Below are positions 46,722-56,337 of a DNA stretch of 64,000 nt, one piece after another. The notes beneath the pieces are model-generated. The model worked only from the letters and a program-made list of their open reading frames with translations. It did no database searches and was not told where the DNA came from. This DNA comes from Bacteroidota bacterium. GTDB lineage: Bacteria; Bacteroidota; Bacteroidia; Chitinophagales; Chitinophagaceae. The translations under genes and the position numbers were made by a program. The stretch is from contig JAFDXE010000013.1 of NCBI GenBank assembly GCA_018268085.1, positions 1 through 64,000 on the forward strand. The letters run 5' to 3'. Position 1 is the stretch's first letter; every line of letters starts with the position of its first letter.

Positions 46722-47303
46722 TTATAATTTCCGAATCCTTAATATGTCAATGTTTTCGTCAAACCGGTCGCCGTGACTATTTTGATTTTGAATTTTCCGT
46801 ACCACTTTCATTCCTTTAAAAACTTTTCCAAATGCAGCATACCCCTGCCTGTCTGCTGTTCCGCTGGCACCGGCATCCAATGTAAGCTGATCGCCGATGC
46901 AGATAAAGAATTCGGTGGTTGCGGTTCCTGCACCTGCGTTGGCAAATGAAATGGTTCCGTCTGTATGGGATAAGCCTGTTTGTTTTGTAGATTCATGCGG
47001 TATAGGTTTGATCTTACCAATCTTATCGCTCTTTGATTGGTATATACCTCCCTGTATAACACCGGTATTAAAATCCGTAGGCATTTCCTCTGCTTTCAAT
47101 ACCCTGTAAAAGGAACTGTTTGTGTACAACCCTGTTTCTATATATGAAAGAAATGCTTTCACTGTTTCAGGTGCTTTCTTCGGATATAACTCAATCTCAA
47201 TATCGCCCAACCTTGTTTCAATCATAACATGCGGGTATTCGTAATGGTTAGTATTGCAGGAAATTGCCGCACATACACAAATCAGCCAACAGAAATATTT
47301 CAT
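46722..47303 (-). CDS. Cyclophilin-type peptidyl-prolyl isomerase lipoprotein
   Basis: A 193-residue protein with lipobox ending at Cys16 (CAAISC). The cyclophilin fold is shown by VMIETRLGDIEIELYPKKAP at the start, SFYRVLKAEE, the substrate-binding VIQGG and the FFICIG motif, then GYAAFGKVFKGM. It accelerates proline isomerisation and would help fold envelope proteins. I chose ATG 47303; the open frame upstream adds 18 residues before the signal peptide. It starts 19 bp after the stop of the amidohydrolase gene, so the two may be co-transcribed. Confidence 0.9.
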   Translation of the reverse strand: MKYFCWLICVCAAISCNTNHYEYPHVMIETRLGDIEIELYPKKAPETVKAFLSYIETGLYTNSSFYRVLKAEEMPTDFNTGVIQGGIYQSKSDKIGKIKPIPHESTKQTGLSHTDGTISFANAGAGTATTEFFICIGDQLTLDAGASGTADRQGYAAFGKVFKGMKVVRKIQNQNSHGDRFDENIDILRIRKL

Positions 47304-47322
47304 AAACAATGGTTGCAGGTTA

Positions 47323-48564
47323 CTATTTAGTTTCCAGGATCTGTAAAACGGTGCCATACATTACCTGTGTTCCCAAAGCAAGGTCTTCATAAGAGGAATA
47401 TTCCAATGGGTTATGGCTGATCCCGTCTTTACTCCTGATAAAAATCATGGCATAATCACAGGCGTACGATAAAGTAAGTGCATCATGAAAAGGCCCACTC
47501 ATCAGTTCCGGCGCTTCCAGCCCGAGTGCAGTACATTGTTCCTGTATGATAGCTTTCATCCAATCGGCACAATACCTCGGAGCGCTGTTGGTATCTTCCG
47601 ATATACTATAGGTAAGTCCGTGCTTTTTTGTAATGGCTTCTATTCTTTCCATTAATTGCTTTTCATAACGATTTCTACGTTCAAGATCAATATCCCTCAA
47701 ATCAATGGTGAATGTTACTTCTTCAGCAATGATGTTCCTGCTGGCCGGAAAAACATTCATCGTACCTACTGTGCCTACCGTTGGATTTCCCGGAACCTGA
47801 GTGGCAATCTCATGCAGTGCAACAGTAATTTCAGCAGCACCGAGCAATGCATCTTTTCTTAATGGCATCGGTACAGAGCCGGCGTGTCCTGCCATGCCTT
47901 TAAGCTTTACCGTTAGCCACAGTGGCCCGGAAATACCGGATACAACGCCTACCGGTTTATGGGCTATATCCAATACCGGCCCTTGCTCAATATGTAATTC
48001 AAGAAAACAAAATATACTTCCGGGTTTGTATTCCGATTCTTTAAATTTTTCGGGATCGCAACCAAAATCACGCAATGCCTGTTCCCTTGTTATACCGTCT
48101 TTATCGGTGCGTTGCAATTCGCCTGCCTCCAGTTTTCCTAAAATACCTCTTGAGCCAAACAGTCCTTTATTAAAACGCCAGCCTTCTTCATCTGCAAATG
48201 AAATCACTTCAATACTTCGTTTGGGTTTGATGTTATTTTCTGTAAGCGTAGTAACCACCTCAATTGCACACAACACGCCGGCCACACCATCGAACCGGCC
48301 ACCGTAAGGTTGCGAATCAAGATGCGATCCCATCATCAGCACAGGTAATGCTGGATCTGTTCCCTCCAGCCTGCCGATCAGGTTTCCAAAATGATCGATA
48401 CGGGTGGTCATACCCGCTTCCTTCATCCATGAAGCTGCAAGGTTAAATGCATCTTTTTCAAGGCTCGTCATGGTTGGCCTGCAGGTTCCTGTTTCGCCAA
48501 TTTTGCCAATCAGGCTCATCAGTTCAAAGTGTTGCTGCAGTCTTGTTGCATTTATTTTCAACAT
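47323..48564 (-). CDS. M20-family N-carbamoyl-amino-acid / allantoate amidohydrolase (HyuC/AllC-like)
   Basis: A 413-residue di-zinc amidohydrolase. Metal-binding residues appear in GSHLDSQPYGGRFDG (His, Asp), DEEGWRFNKGLFGS (Glu), LHIEQGPVLD (His, Glu) and GISHNPLEY (His). This family hydrolyses allantoate, N-carbamoyl-L-amino acids, ureidoglycine or, in yeast, N-carbamoyl-beta-alanine. Given the pyrimidine degradation locus nearby, a role in the third step is possible, alongside the nitrilase-type enzyme. Start ATG 48564 gives the family N-terminus; an open frame upstream lacks similarity. It is divergent from the M1 peptidase gene. Confidence 0.88.
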   Translation of the reverse strand: MLKINATRLQQHFELMSLIGKIGETGTCRPTMTSLEKDAFNLAASWMKEAGMTTRIDHFGNLIGRLEGTDPALPVLMMGSHLDSQPYGGRFDGVAGVLCAIEVVTTLTENNIKPKRSIEVISFADEEGWRFNKGLFGSRGILGKLEAGELQRTDKDGITREQALRDFGCDPEKFKESEYKPGSIFCFLELHIEQGPVLDIAHKPVGVVSGISGPLWLTVKLKGMAGHAGSVPMPLRKDALLGAAEITVALHEIATQVPGNPTVGTVGTMNVFPASRNIIAEEVTFTIDLRDIDLERRNRYEKQLMERIEAITKKHGLTYSISEDTNSAPRYCADWMKAIIQEQCTALGLEAPELMSGPFHDALTLSYACDYAMIFIRSKDGISHNPLEYSSYEDLALGTQVMYGTVLQILETK

Positions 48565-48646
48565 GTAATTTTTTAGTAAATATAAGAATTGAATGCCTGC
48601 GATGCCGTCACAATTGTTATATTTACACACTTTAAAACTAACTCCT

Positions 48647-50908
48647 ATGAGGTTGTCTTTTTTACTGGCTTCCCTATGTTTCAGCAGCTTTGCATCCGCA
48701 CAAAACATCACAGAACAAAATAGTTTGGAACACGCAAAATGCAATCATGCGACCATTGCATCAAGAACGGACCAGGCGTCTTACTATCAGTATCCGTCAA
48801 TGGATAAATACGATGTACATTATTTAAAACTCAATCTGAACATAGAAGCCGGCAGCAGTTTTATATCCGGCACTGCATTAACCAGTGCCAGCGTGTTACA
48901 ACCGCTGGATTCATTTAATATTGAATTGGCTGATAACATGACGTTGGATTCTGTGTACATCAATGGTGTGAGAAAAAGTTTTTCGAGAGGTGTTAATTAT
49001 GTTTTCGTACCAATCACACCTGCGCTTCCTGCCGGATCAACCGTTTCTGCTTTGTTTTTTTACAGCGGCACAGCAGGATATGGTGTTTATTCCGGTACCA
49101 GTGCCAGCAGCGGATTGATATATTCCGCATCCTTATCTGAAAGTTACCAGGCCAGGGCGTGGTTCCCGGCAAAACAAATTTTAAAAGATAAAATTGATTC
49201 CGCAGATATCTGGATTAAAACTTCCAATCCAAATCTTGCAGGTGCAAACGGTGTGCTGGTAGCCGTAGTAGATAGCCCGGGAAATAAAAAGCAATACCAA
49301 TGGAAATCACGCCACCCGATGAGTTATTATATGCCCAGTTTTTCTGTAGGAAATTATGCGCCTTATGTTAATTGGGCTAAACCTGCAGCGATGGCGCCTG
49401 ATTCTATTGAAGTGTTGCACTATATCGTTGATGACGATACTTATTTTAATACGGTACAGGCAAACCTTGATAAAACGCCTGCATTCATAGAAACGTTTAG
49501 TAACCTGTTTGGATTGTATCCTTTTTACGACGAAAAATACGGGCATTGCCAGGCGAATATCGGTGGTGGCATGGAACACCAAACCATGAGTACCATGAGT
49601 AGTTTTGGATCTAACGTTATAGCCCATGAACTCGGCCACCAGTGGTGGGGTGATCATGTTACCTGTGCCACCTGGAATCATATCTGGCTCAACGAAGGAT
49701 TTGCCAGCTATTGCGAATACCTCGCCGTTGAAAAACTCCCTGCACTGTTTCCCGGAACAACGGCATTTAATTACATGAACAGTTTTCACAATTCCGTAAT
49801 GTCGCAAACAGGCGGAAGTGTATTTGTTCCGGATGCTTCAATATTTGATGAGAACAGGATTTTCAGTGGAAGACTGAGCTACAATAAAGGCGCAGCAATC
49901 ATTCATAACCTCCGGTTTGAAATGCAGGATGATAATGTATTCTTCCAGGCATTAAAAAATTTCCAGGTACAATATAAAGATTCGGTAGCTACAGCCGACG
50001 ACTTTAAAGCTGTTGCAGAAGCAACTTCGGGTAAGAATTTTACCGACTTCTTCAACCAGTGGTATTACGGTGAAGGATACCCGACATTTAATATGGTGTT
50101 TACCATGCAGGGAACAGACAGCATTATTCTGCAGGTAAATCAAACCGTAAGCATGCCCGATGTAACACCGTTCTTTAAAGGACTATATGAATTTACGATA
50201 ACATCTGCGCAGGGCGATACAACTGTAAAAGCCTATATCACACACGACGGGCAACAGGTAAAATTCAAATACAATAAAATTCCAAACGGTATCATAGTTG
50301 ATCCGAACAATTGGGTAATTAATAAGGTGGGTAGCATTATTAACGGGGGAACCATTTTACCGGTTAATCTAACCGCTTTTAACGTTAACAACATAGATTG
50401 CAATGCAGTAGTAAGCTGGAAGGCATCGGGAGAACAACAAACCAAACAATACGAATTAGAGTATAGTAACAATGGGACCGATTACAAAACCATTGCAACA
50501 ATCAACAGCAATCACAACATCAGTGAATCATCTTACCAATTCAACTATACACCGGGACCAGCTTCCATACATTATTTCAGGTTGAAGATCGTTGGTGATA
50601 ATAACAGTTATGTGTATAGCCAGGTGGTGACCAGTACAAAATCATGCAACAGTGCATTTGCGGTACAGGTAACACCTAACCCTGCATCAGACAATGTAAC
50701 GGCAATCATCACAGTACCGCAGGCGGGCAATACCAATATTCAAATCTTTGATCACAAAGGATCATTGGTTTACCGCGAATCTAAAATGCTGAATGAAGGC
50801 GAAAATAAAATTCAGTTGGGCGTTTTTAAATCGCTACCCAAAGCGGTGTACATCATTAAGGTTGAAAATAACAATACCGTAATCACATCAAGATTGGTAA
50901 AACAATAA
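48647..50908 (+). CDS. M1-family aminopeptidase exported by T9SS (type A sorting domain)
   Basis: A 753-residue secreted zinc metallopeptidase with signal peptide ending near ASA-Q. The active site is HELGH (His327, Glu328, His331) plus NEGFASYCEY (Glu ~350), with GGMEHQTMS before it as the GxMEN-type substrate motif. The last ~80 residues (from VQVTPNPASDNVTAII) are a T9SS type A sorting domain, so it is secreted through the outer membrane and anchored there. It would release N-terminal amino acids from peptides outside the cell. I chose ATG 48647 since the signal begins there. Confidence 0.93.
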   Translation: MRLSFLLASLCFSSFASAQNITEQNSLEHAKCNHATIASRTDQASYYQYPSMDKYDVHYLKLNLNIEAGSSFISGTALTSASVLQPLDSFNIELADNMTLDSVYINGVRKSFSRGVNYVFVPITPALPAGSTVSALFFYSGTAGYGVYSGTSASSGLIYSASLSESYQARAWFPAKQILKDKIDSADIWIKTSNPNLAGANGVLVAVVDSPGNKKQYQWKSRHPMSYYMPSFSVGNYAPYVNWAKPAAMAPDSIEVLHYIVDDDTYFNTVQANLDKTPAFIETFSNLFGLYPFYDEKYGHCQANIGGGMEHQTMSTMSSFGSNVIAHELGHQWWGDHVTCATWNHIWLNEGFASYCEYLAVEKLPALFPGTTAFNYMNSFHNSVMSQTGGSVFVPDASIFDENRIFSGRLSYNKGAAIIHNLRFEMQDDNVFFQALKNFQVQYKDSVATADDFKAVAEATSGKNFTDFFNQWYYGEGYPTFNMVFTMQGTDSIILQVNQTVSMPDVTPFFKGLYEFTITSAQGDTTVKAYITHDGQQVKFKYNKIPNGIIVDPNNWVINKVGSIINGGTILPVNLTAFNVNNIDCNAVVSWKASGEQQTKQYELEYSNNGTDYKTIATINSNHNISESSYQFNYTPGPASIHYFRLKIVGDNNSYVYSQVVTSTKSCNSAFAVQVTPNPASDNVTAIITVPQAGNTNIQIFDHKGSLVYRESKMLNEGENKIQLGVFKSLPKAVYIIKVENNNTVITSRLVKQ

Positions 50909-50932
50909 TCACACACAGGATATTTTACAATG

Positions 50933-50964
50933 AACAGCTCTCAAACGGGAGCTGTTTATTTTTT
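50933..50964 (+). terminator. Terminator after the M1 peptidase gene
   Basis: AACAGCTC and GAGCTGTT form an 8-bp perfect stem followed by a T-rich run. Confidence 0.8.
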
Positions 50965-51044
50965 ATAAATAATGAATAGCGTGAATGAACATATTCATCA
51001 CCGGTTTAAGATCTCACTGCTGTGATAAATATGGCGTAGCGGTA

Positions 51045-52313
51045 TCAATGATCGTTTAAAGGCAACCCTTTCGCCTGCCACTCTTTCCAGTTAATATATT
51101 CGGGAGCTACTCTTTGTTCAACCATGGTGATGCAATCCGAAACAGGACACATGAGTTTGCATAAGTTACAACCTACACATTCTGCTTCTTTAATGGAATA
51201 GGTGTTATAAGGATTCCCCTGCACTAAGTTAATGGCCTGGTGAGATGTGTCTTCACATGCGATGTAACATAATCCGCAGTGGATGCATTTATCCTGGTTA
51301 ATATTAGCCACCCAGTGGAAATTAATATCAAGATCTTCCCAATGCGTAATGTTATTTACAGATCGGCCTATAAAATCATCTAATTTTTTAAATCCTTTTT
51401 CATCCATCCAGTTGCTTAATCCTTCGCACATATCTTCAACGATCCGGAAGCCATGTTTCATTGCAGCCGTACACACCTGTACGTTAGATGCACCGAGTAA
51501 CATGAATTCTGCCGCATCCTTCCAGGTACTAACGCCACCTATACCCGAAATAGGAACTTTATTGGTGATTTCATTCTGTGCAATGGTAGTGAGCATTTTT
51601 AAGGCGATCGGCTTTACCGCAGGACCGCAATAACCACCATATACTGATTTGCCTGCTACATACGGATTGGGAACAAAAGTGTCGAGGTCAACACCAGTTA
51701 CCGATTGTATGGTATTTATTAACGACAACCCATTAGTGCCTGCTTCAACAACTGCCTTACCGGTGGGCACAACAGAATGTACATTAGGTGTAAGCTTTGT
51801 GATCACCGGAATTTTTGCCACTTCCATCACCCACTCAACTACCATCTTTGCTATCTCCGGATCCTGTCCAACGGCAGCACCCATGCCCCGTTCTGTCATT
51901 CCATGCGGGCAACCGAAATTCAGTTCCAATCCATGAGCGCCGGTATCTTCTACTTTTTTTATTAGTTCATGCCAGCTCTTACGATCGTTATCGGCCATGA
52001 GCGAAACGATCATCGCCCTGTCGGGAAACAATCGTACGCATTCTTCAATTTCACGCAGGTTAAGTTCCAGCGGCCGGTCGCTGATGAGTTCAATATTATT
52101 AAAACCCATAACCCTGTGCCCGCCATAATCAACTGCAGAATATCTTGACGAAACATTCTTTACCTGTGAGCCAAGCGTTTTCCAAACAACGCCGCCCCAG
52201 CCTGCTTCAAATGCACGCAATACATTTATTTTTTTATCGGTAGGCGGAGCACTCGCCAGCCAGAAAGGATTGGGAGATTGTATGCCGAGGAAAGATGATT
52301 GTAAAGAAGCCAT
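51045..52313 (-). CDS. preA: NAD-dependent dihydropyrimidine dehydrogenase, catalytic subunit
   Basis: Reduces uracil and thymine to the 5,6-dihydro form as the first step of reductive pyrimidine degradation. The 422-residue protein has an FMN-binding TIM barrel like dihydroorotate dehydrogenase (N-terminal, with LELNFGCPHGMTERGMGAAV near residue 130, the active-site Cys in it) and two C-terminal 4Fe-4S motifs, CIHCGLCYIAC (from residue 343) and CVGCNLCKLMC (from residue 379). Its partner PreT is encoded just upstream in the same operon with a 58-bp gap. Confidence 0.95.
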   Translation of the reverse strand: MASLQSSFLGIQSPNPFWLASAPPTDKKINVLRAFEAGWGGVVWKTLGSQVKNVSSRYSAVDYGGHRVMGFNNIELISDRPLELNLREIEECVRLFPDRAMIVSLMADNDRKSWHELIKKVEDTGAHGLELNFGCPHGMTERGMGAAVGQDPEIAKMVVEWVMEVAKIPVITKLTPNVHSVVPTGKAVVEAGTNGLSLINTIQSVTGVDLDTFVPNPYVAGKSVYGGYCGPAVKPIALKMLTTIAQNEITNKVPISGIGGVSTWKDAAEFMLLGASNVQVCTAAMKHGFRIVEDMCEGLSNWMDEKGFKKLDDFIGRSVNNITHWEDLDINFHWVANINQDKCIHCGLCYIACEDTSHQAINLVQGNPYNTYSIKEAECVGCNLCKLMCPVSDCITMVEQRVAPEYINWKEWQAKGLPLNDH

Positions 52314-52319
52314 TTTTAT

Positions 52320-52365
52320 GAATTATGAATTGTGAATGCTGAATTATGAATTATGAATTGTGAAT
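52320..52365. repeat. Two perfect copies of an 18-bp AT-rich repeat
   Basis: GAATTATGAATTGTGAAT occurs at 52320-52337 and 52348-52365 between preA and preT. It resembles the TTCAAAAT/ATTCATAA-type filler seen in other gaps of this operon. Confidence 0.75.
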
Positions 52366-52371
52366 CTTAAA

Positions 52372-53721
52372 TCACTTGTTATTAATATTGAGGAAATCAA
52401 GTATGCCGGCTGCTCCATCTTTTCCTGCCTGCACCGCATCAACTACTTCCTTACCTCCATTTACACAATCACCACCGGCGAATACTGCTTTCATATTGGT
52501 AGCACATTGATGATTGATTTTTACTTTACCCCAGGAATTATCAATGCCACTTTCTTTTACCAATGAGTCATACGGCGTTTGTCCTGCAGCCTTGATCACC
52601 ATATCCACCTCAATTACAAACTCCTCTCCAGTAGGAACCGGCGATCTTCTTCCACTTGCATCCGGTTCACCCAATTTCATAACTTCAGCTCTTAATGCAG
52701 TGAGTTTTCCATTTACACCTAATGCTTCTTTTGGCGCAGCCAGCCATAATACTTTGCAGCCATCCAGTAAAGCCAGTTCCAGTTCTACGTCCGTACAAGG
52801 CATTTCTTCTTTAGTTCTGCGGTACAACATCGTAACTTCGGATGCCCCTAACCGTTTGGCCTGCGTAGCTGCATCAATTGCCGTCATCCCCATTCCGATT
52901 ACGGCAACCTTTTCTCCCACGGCAACTTTATCATATCCCTTACTGCGCAACTCGTAAATAAAATTAATAGCATCTACCATGCCTTCCAGGTTTTCCCCCG
53001 GAATATCCAGTTGCCTGGCCAGCCCAACACCAAATGCCAGGTACACTGCGTCATACTCCTGTTGAAGTGTTGTAAGTGTGATATCTTTCCCCAGTTCTTT
53101 TCCGTACTTTATTTCAATCCCACCGATCCCGGTGATATATGCTACTTCATCTTTACAAAACTGCGGCGTTACTTTATAGCCTGCAATACCATAGGTCATC
53201 AAACCGCCTCCAAGTTTTTCCTTTTCATAAATGGTTACATCTATACCCTCACGGCTAAGTGTATGCGCACAACTCAACCCTGCAGGTCCGGCGCCAACAA
53301 CTGCAACCCTTTTACCTGTAGATGATTTCCTTTCAAACAATTGCCATTTTTTATCCATCGCCATTTCTGTACTGTAGCGTTGGAGTTTTGCAATAGGAAT
53401 GGGTGGTTCATCCATTAAATTAAACACGCAACTGCCTTCACATAATTTTTCAACAGGGCAAACCTTACTGCATCCTGCACCCATAATGTTGGAAGAAAAA
53501 ATGGTATGAGCGCTGCCCTTAATATTGTCGGTAGTTATTTGCTTAATGAACTTTGGCACATTGATACTCGTAGGACAAGCCTTTGTACAGGGCGCATCAT
53601 AACAAAACAAACAACGGTTCGCTTCCACCAGTGCTGCATTCCGTGATTCAAACGGCGGATGAATGTCGCTGAAGTTTTGTTCGTACTGTTCTTTTGTTAA
53701 ACGATTGTTTTGGATTGACAT
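52372..53721 (-). CDS. preT: Dihydropyrimidine dehydrogenase, NAD(P)H-oxidising subunit
   Basis: Transfers electrons from NAD(P)H through FAD and 4Fe-4S clusters to PreA. The 449-residue protein has N-terminal cysteines Cys37 and Cys40 (CLFCYDAPCTKACPTSI) plus a second set CSKVCPVEKLC, a FAD-binding GxGxxG (VAVVGAGPAGLSCA, near residue 133) and an NAD(P)-binding site (VAVIGMGMTAIDAA, near 275). It is the glutamate-synthase small-subunit type of reductase. I chose ATG 53721; 18 further upstream residues are not conserved. The dehydrogenase subunits are adjacent, as in Escherichia coli. Confidence 0.94.
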   Translation of the reverse strand: MSIQNNRLTKEQYEQNFSDIHPPFESRNAALVEANRCLFCYDAPCTKACPTSINVPKFIKQITTDNIKGSAHTIFSSNIMGAGCSKVCPVEKLCEGSCVFNLMDEPPIPIAKLQRYSTEMAMDKKWQLFERKSSTGKRVAVVGAGPAGLSCAHTLSREGIDVTIYEKEKLGGGLMTYGIAGYKVTPQFCKDEVAYITGIGGIEIKYGKELGKDITLTTLQQEYDAVYLAFGVGLARQLDIPGENLEGMVDAINFIYELRSKGYDKVAVGEKVAVIGMGMTAIDAATQAKRLGASEVTMLYRRTKEEMPCTDVELELALLDGCKVLWLAAPKEALGVNGKLTALRAEVMKLGEPDASGRRSPVPTGEEFVIEVDMVIKAAGQTPYDSLVKESGIDNSWGKVKINHQCATNMKAVFAGGDCVNGGKEVVDAVQAGKDGAAGILDFLNINNK

Positions 53722-53810
53722 CAGTCTGAATTTTGAATACTGGTTCCCGGATTTTGATTGGAGAATATTGTACACTCTACCGTTTTCAGAACCAGGAATG
53801 TTTAAATTAA

Positions 53811-54677
53811 TTAAAGTTCTACAATTTTACCATAGGTCTCCGGTCGTCTGTCGCGGAAGAACTGCCACTTGCTTCGCACTTCTTCAATCAGGTCGAGATC
53901 AAATTCCGCAACCAGCAGTTCATCTTTGTCGTCTGAAGCGCAGGCGAAAATTTGCCCGAGCGGATTTACAAAATAAGACGTACCGTAAAACTTACCGAGG
54001 TTCCATGGTGCTTCGGATCCTACCCGGTTAATACAACCCATAAAATATCCGTTCGCTACTGCGTGGGCCGGTTGTTCGAGCTTCCATAAATATTGCGATT
54101 GCCCTACCGTAGTTGCAGAAGGATTGTAAACGATTTCTGCACCATTCAAACCTAAACATCTTGCGCCATCGGGGAAATGACGATCATAACAAATGTACAC
54201 CCCTACTTTTGCATAACGGGTTTGAAAAACAGGATAACCTAAGTTCCCGGGTTTGAAAAAAAACTTCTCCCAGAAACCACCTGTATGCGGAATGTGATTT
54301 TTCCTGTACTTGCCAAGATAAGTTCCATCAGCATCAATAACTGCAGCGGTATTGTATAAAACGCCGGCCTGTTCTTTTTCATATACCGGAACAATGATCA
54401 CCATGTTGTACTTCTTTGCGTACGCAGCCATGAGATCTGTTGTTGGGCCGGGAACAGATTCAGCAGAATCATACCATGCCTTATCCTGCCCGGGGCAGAA
54501 ATAGGGTGTATTAAAAATTTCCTGGAAACACAATATCTGCACACCCAGTTTACCTGCTTCATCAATGAGCGGAATATGCTTTTGCAGCATCGCTTCTTTT
54601 ATTTCTGCAATGGATCCTTCACCTTCCGTTTTAGGAAGACTCATTTGAATGAGACCAGATTTTATGATTCGGGGCAT
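53811..54677 (-). CDS. Beta-ureidopropionase (nitrilase superfamily)
   Basis: Hydrolyses N-carbamoyl-beta-alanine (or -beta-aminoisobutyrate) to the beta-amino acid, CO2 and ammonia. The 288-residue C-N hydrolase shows the Glu-Lys-Cys triad: Glu53 (FQEIF), Lys126 (KYRKNH) and Cys163 (YICYDRHFP). The substrate-specific tail and the gene's place between the dehydrogenase and dihydropyrimidinase genes make this the third step enzyme. N-carbamoylputrescine amidase is the main alternative of the same family. The 204-bp upstream gap carries a dispersed repeat. Confidence 0.88.
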   Translation of the reverse strand: MPRIIKSGLIQMSLPKTEGEGSIAEIKEAMLQKHIPLIDEAGKLGVQILCFQEIFNTPYFCPGQDKAWYDSAESVPGPTTDLMAAYAKKYNMVIIVPVYEKEQAGVLYNTAAVIDADGTYLGKYRKNHIPHTGGFWEKFFFKPGNLGYPVFQTRYAKVGVYICYDRHFPDGARCLGLNGAEIVYNPSATTVGQSQYLWKLEQPAHAVANGYFMGCINRVGSEAPWNLGKFYGTSYFVNPLGQIFACASDDKDELLVAEFDLDLIEEVRSKWQFFRDRRPETYGKIVEL

Positions 54678-54784
54678 AGTAACAATTAATTTTGAATGAT
54701 GAGTTCTGAATTCTGAATTGTGTATTATAAATTTTTGAACACTTTAATTTAAATAGCTTTATCTCTTTATTCAACATCGTTGTG

Positions 54785-54823
54785 CCTGCCTGTCGGCAGA
54801 CAAGTCACTCACTTGTGCGGCAA
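54785..54823 (+). repeat. Dispersed intergenic repeat, copy 3
   Basis: Positions 54785-54813 match the reverse complement of 9432-9460 with one mismatch, and 54804-54823 match 11609-11628 with one. It sits between the beta-ureidopropionase and dihydropyrimidinase genes. Confidence 0.8.
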
Positions 54824-54881
54824 TAACTTTCATCAACATTCATTTGCCGGTAATGTAATAGTGAATGCTGTTTTCCTTCCG

Positions 54882-56264
54882 CTAAATGATCTGGCTAACC
54901 TTATTGCGCTTAATAAATTTGCCGTAACCTTTTTCTATCAAACATTCGTTGTTATCAATCGCTACTTGTCCACGCAATAAAACAGTTTTTACTTTACCTG
55001 TAACGTTCCATCCTTCATAGCCACTGTAATCAACATTCATGTGATGTGTTTTTGCTGACAACGTATGTTCTTCATGCGGATCAAATAGTACAATATCTGC
55101 ATCACTACCTACAGCAATGGTTCCTTTTTGCGGAAACATGCCGAAAATTTTTGCAGGGTTGGTACAGGCAACTTCCACATATTTATTCAGGGTAATTTTT
55201 CCTTTGTGTACGCCTTCACTATACAGGAGTTCCATCCTGTTTTCTATCGCCGGATGCCCGTTCGGAATTTTTGAAAAATCATCTCTACCCATTAATTTCT
55301 GTTCCCACATAAAAGGACAATGATCAGTTGCTACCACATTAACAATTCCCTGGTTAATGCCCGCCCATAATGTTTCCTGGTCTTTCTTTTCTCTCAGGGG
55401 TGGACTCATCACCCATTTCGCACCTTCAAAATTTTGTTCATATAAAGAAGCATCCAGGATTAAATACTGGATACAGGTTTCCACAAATACTTTTTGATTT
55501 CTTCTTGTTGCATTGCGTACGGCGTTCAGGGCACCTTCACAGGTAAGGTGAACGATATAACCAGGACAGCCGGAAAAATTTGTCATATCCACAAACCGTT
55601 CACTGGCTTCCGCTTCTGTAACTTCAGGCTGGGAAAGATAATGATACAATGGTGACAGTTTACCTTCGCTCCTATGCTTCTGCGTTAGGTAATCGATCAT
55701 ATCCCCGTTTGTGGCATGTACGTTTATGAGTCCGCCATGCTTTTTCACTTCTTCCATCAACCCGATCATTTGCCGGTCATCAATCATCAACGCTCCTTTA
55801 TATGCCATGAACGTTTTAAAAGAGGTAATGCCTTCTTCTTCGATGAATTCCCGGATTTCCTTTTTTGTATCCTCATTAAAATCGGTAACGGCCATGTGAA
55901 AGCTGTAATCGCCCACACAATTATTATCTGATCGGGATTGCCAGTCTTTCAAAGCATCGTGCAATGAATTTCCCTGCTTCTGCAAAATAAAATCGATCAC
56001 CATCGTTGTACCGCCAAATAATGCAGCACGGGTTCCGGTTTCATAACTATCGCTCGAAAATGTTCCCATGAAAGGCATGTCTAGGTGAACATGCGGATCA
56101 ATACCACCAGGTATAACAAGTTTACCTGTAGCATCTATTATTTTGTCTGCATGCACATCCAGGTTTTTCCCGATTGCTGCAATGCTTTCGCCCTGTATGA
56201 AAATATCTGCAACGTAGTCGTCGGTTGCTGTAATGATTCTCCCATTCTTAATTAAAACAGACAT
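54882..56264 (-). CDS. hydA: Dihydropyrimidinase
   Basis: Opens the dihydrouracil or dihydrothymine ring to the N-carbamoyl-beta-amino acid. The 460-residue amidohydrolase has the di-metal site: HVHLD (His58, His60), carboxylated Lys150 in TSFKTFMAYKG, later His in NVHATNG and HLTCEGAL and Asp in VVATDHCPF. The DHP/hydantoinase family length is about 460-480. Its neighbours (dehydrogenase, ureidopropionase, permease) fix the substrate as a pyrimidine rather than hydantoin. Confidence 0.94.
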   Translation of the reverse strand: MSVLIKNGRIITATDDYVADIFIQGESIAAIGKNLDVHADKIIDATGKLVIPGGIDPHVHLDMPFMGTFSSDSYETGTRAALFGGTTMVIDFILQKQGNSLHDALKDWQSRSDNNCVGDYSFHMAVTDFNEDTKKEIREFIEEEGITSFKTFMAYKGALMIDDRQMIGLMEEVKKHGGLINVHATNGDMIDYLTQKHRSEGKLSPLYHYLSQPEVTEAEASERFVDMTNFSGCPGYIVHLTCEGALNAVRNATRRNQKVFVETCIQYLILDASLYEQNFEGAKWVMSPPLREKKDQETLWAGINQGIVNVVATDHCPFMWEQKLMGRDDFSKIPNGHPAIENRMELLYSEGVHKGKITLNKYVEVACTNPAKIFGMFPQKGTIAVGSDADIVLFDPHEEHTLSAKTHHMNVDYSGYEGWNVTGKVKTVLLRGQVAIDNNECLIEKGYGKFIKRNKVSQII

Positions 56265-56337
56265 CGGTATTTATTTTGAATGTTGAATGATATTGATGGC
56301 TTTGCTTGAAATAGTATAAGCTTACTGTTTACACGCT

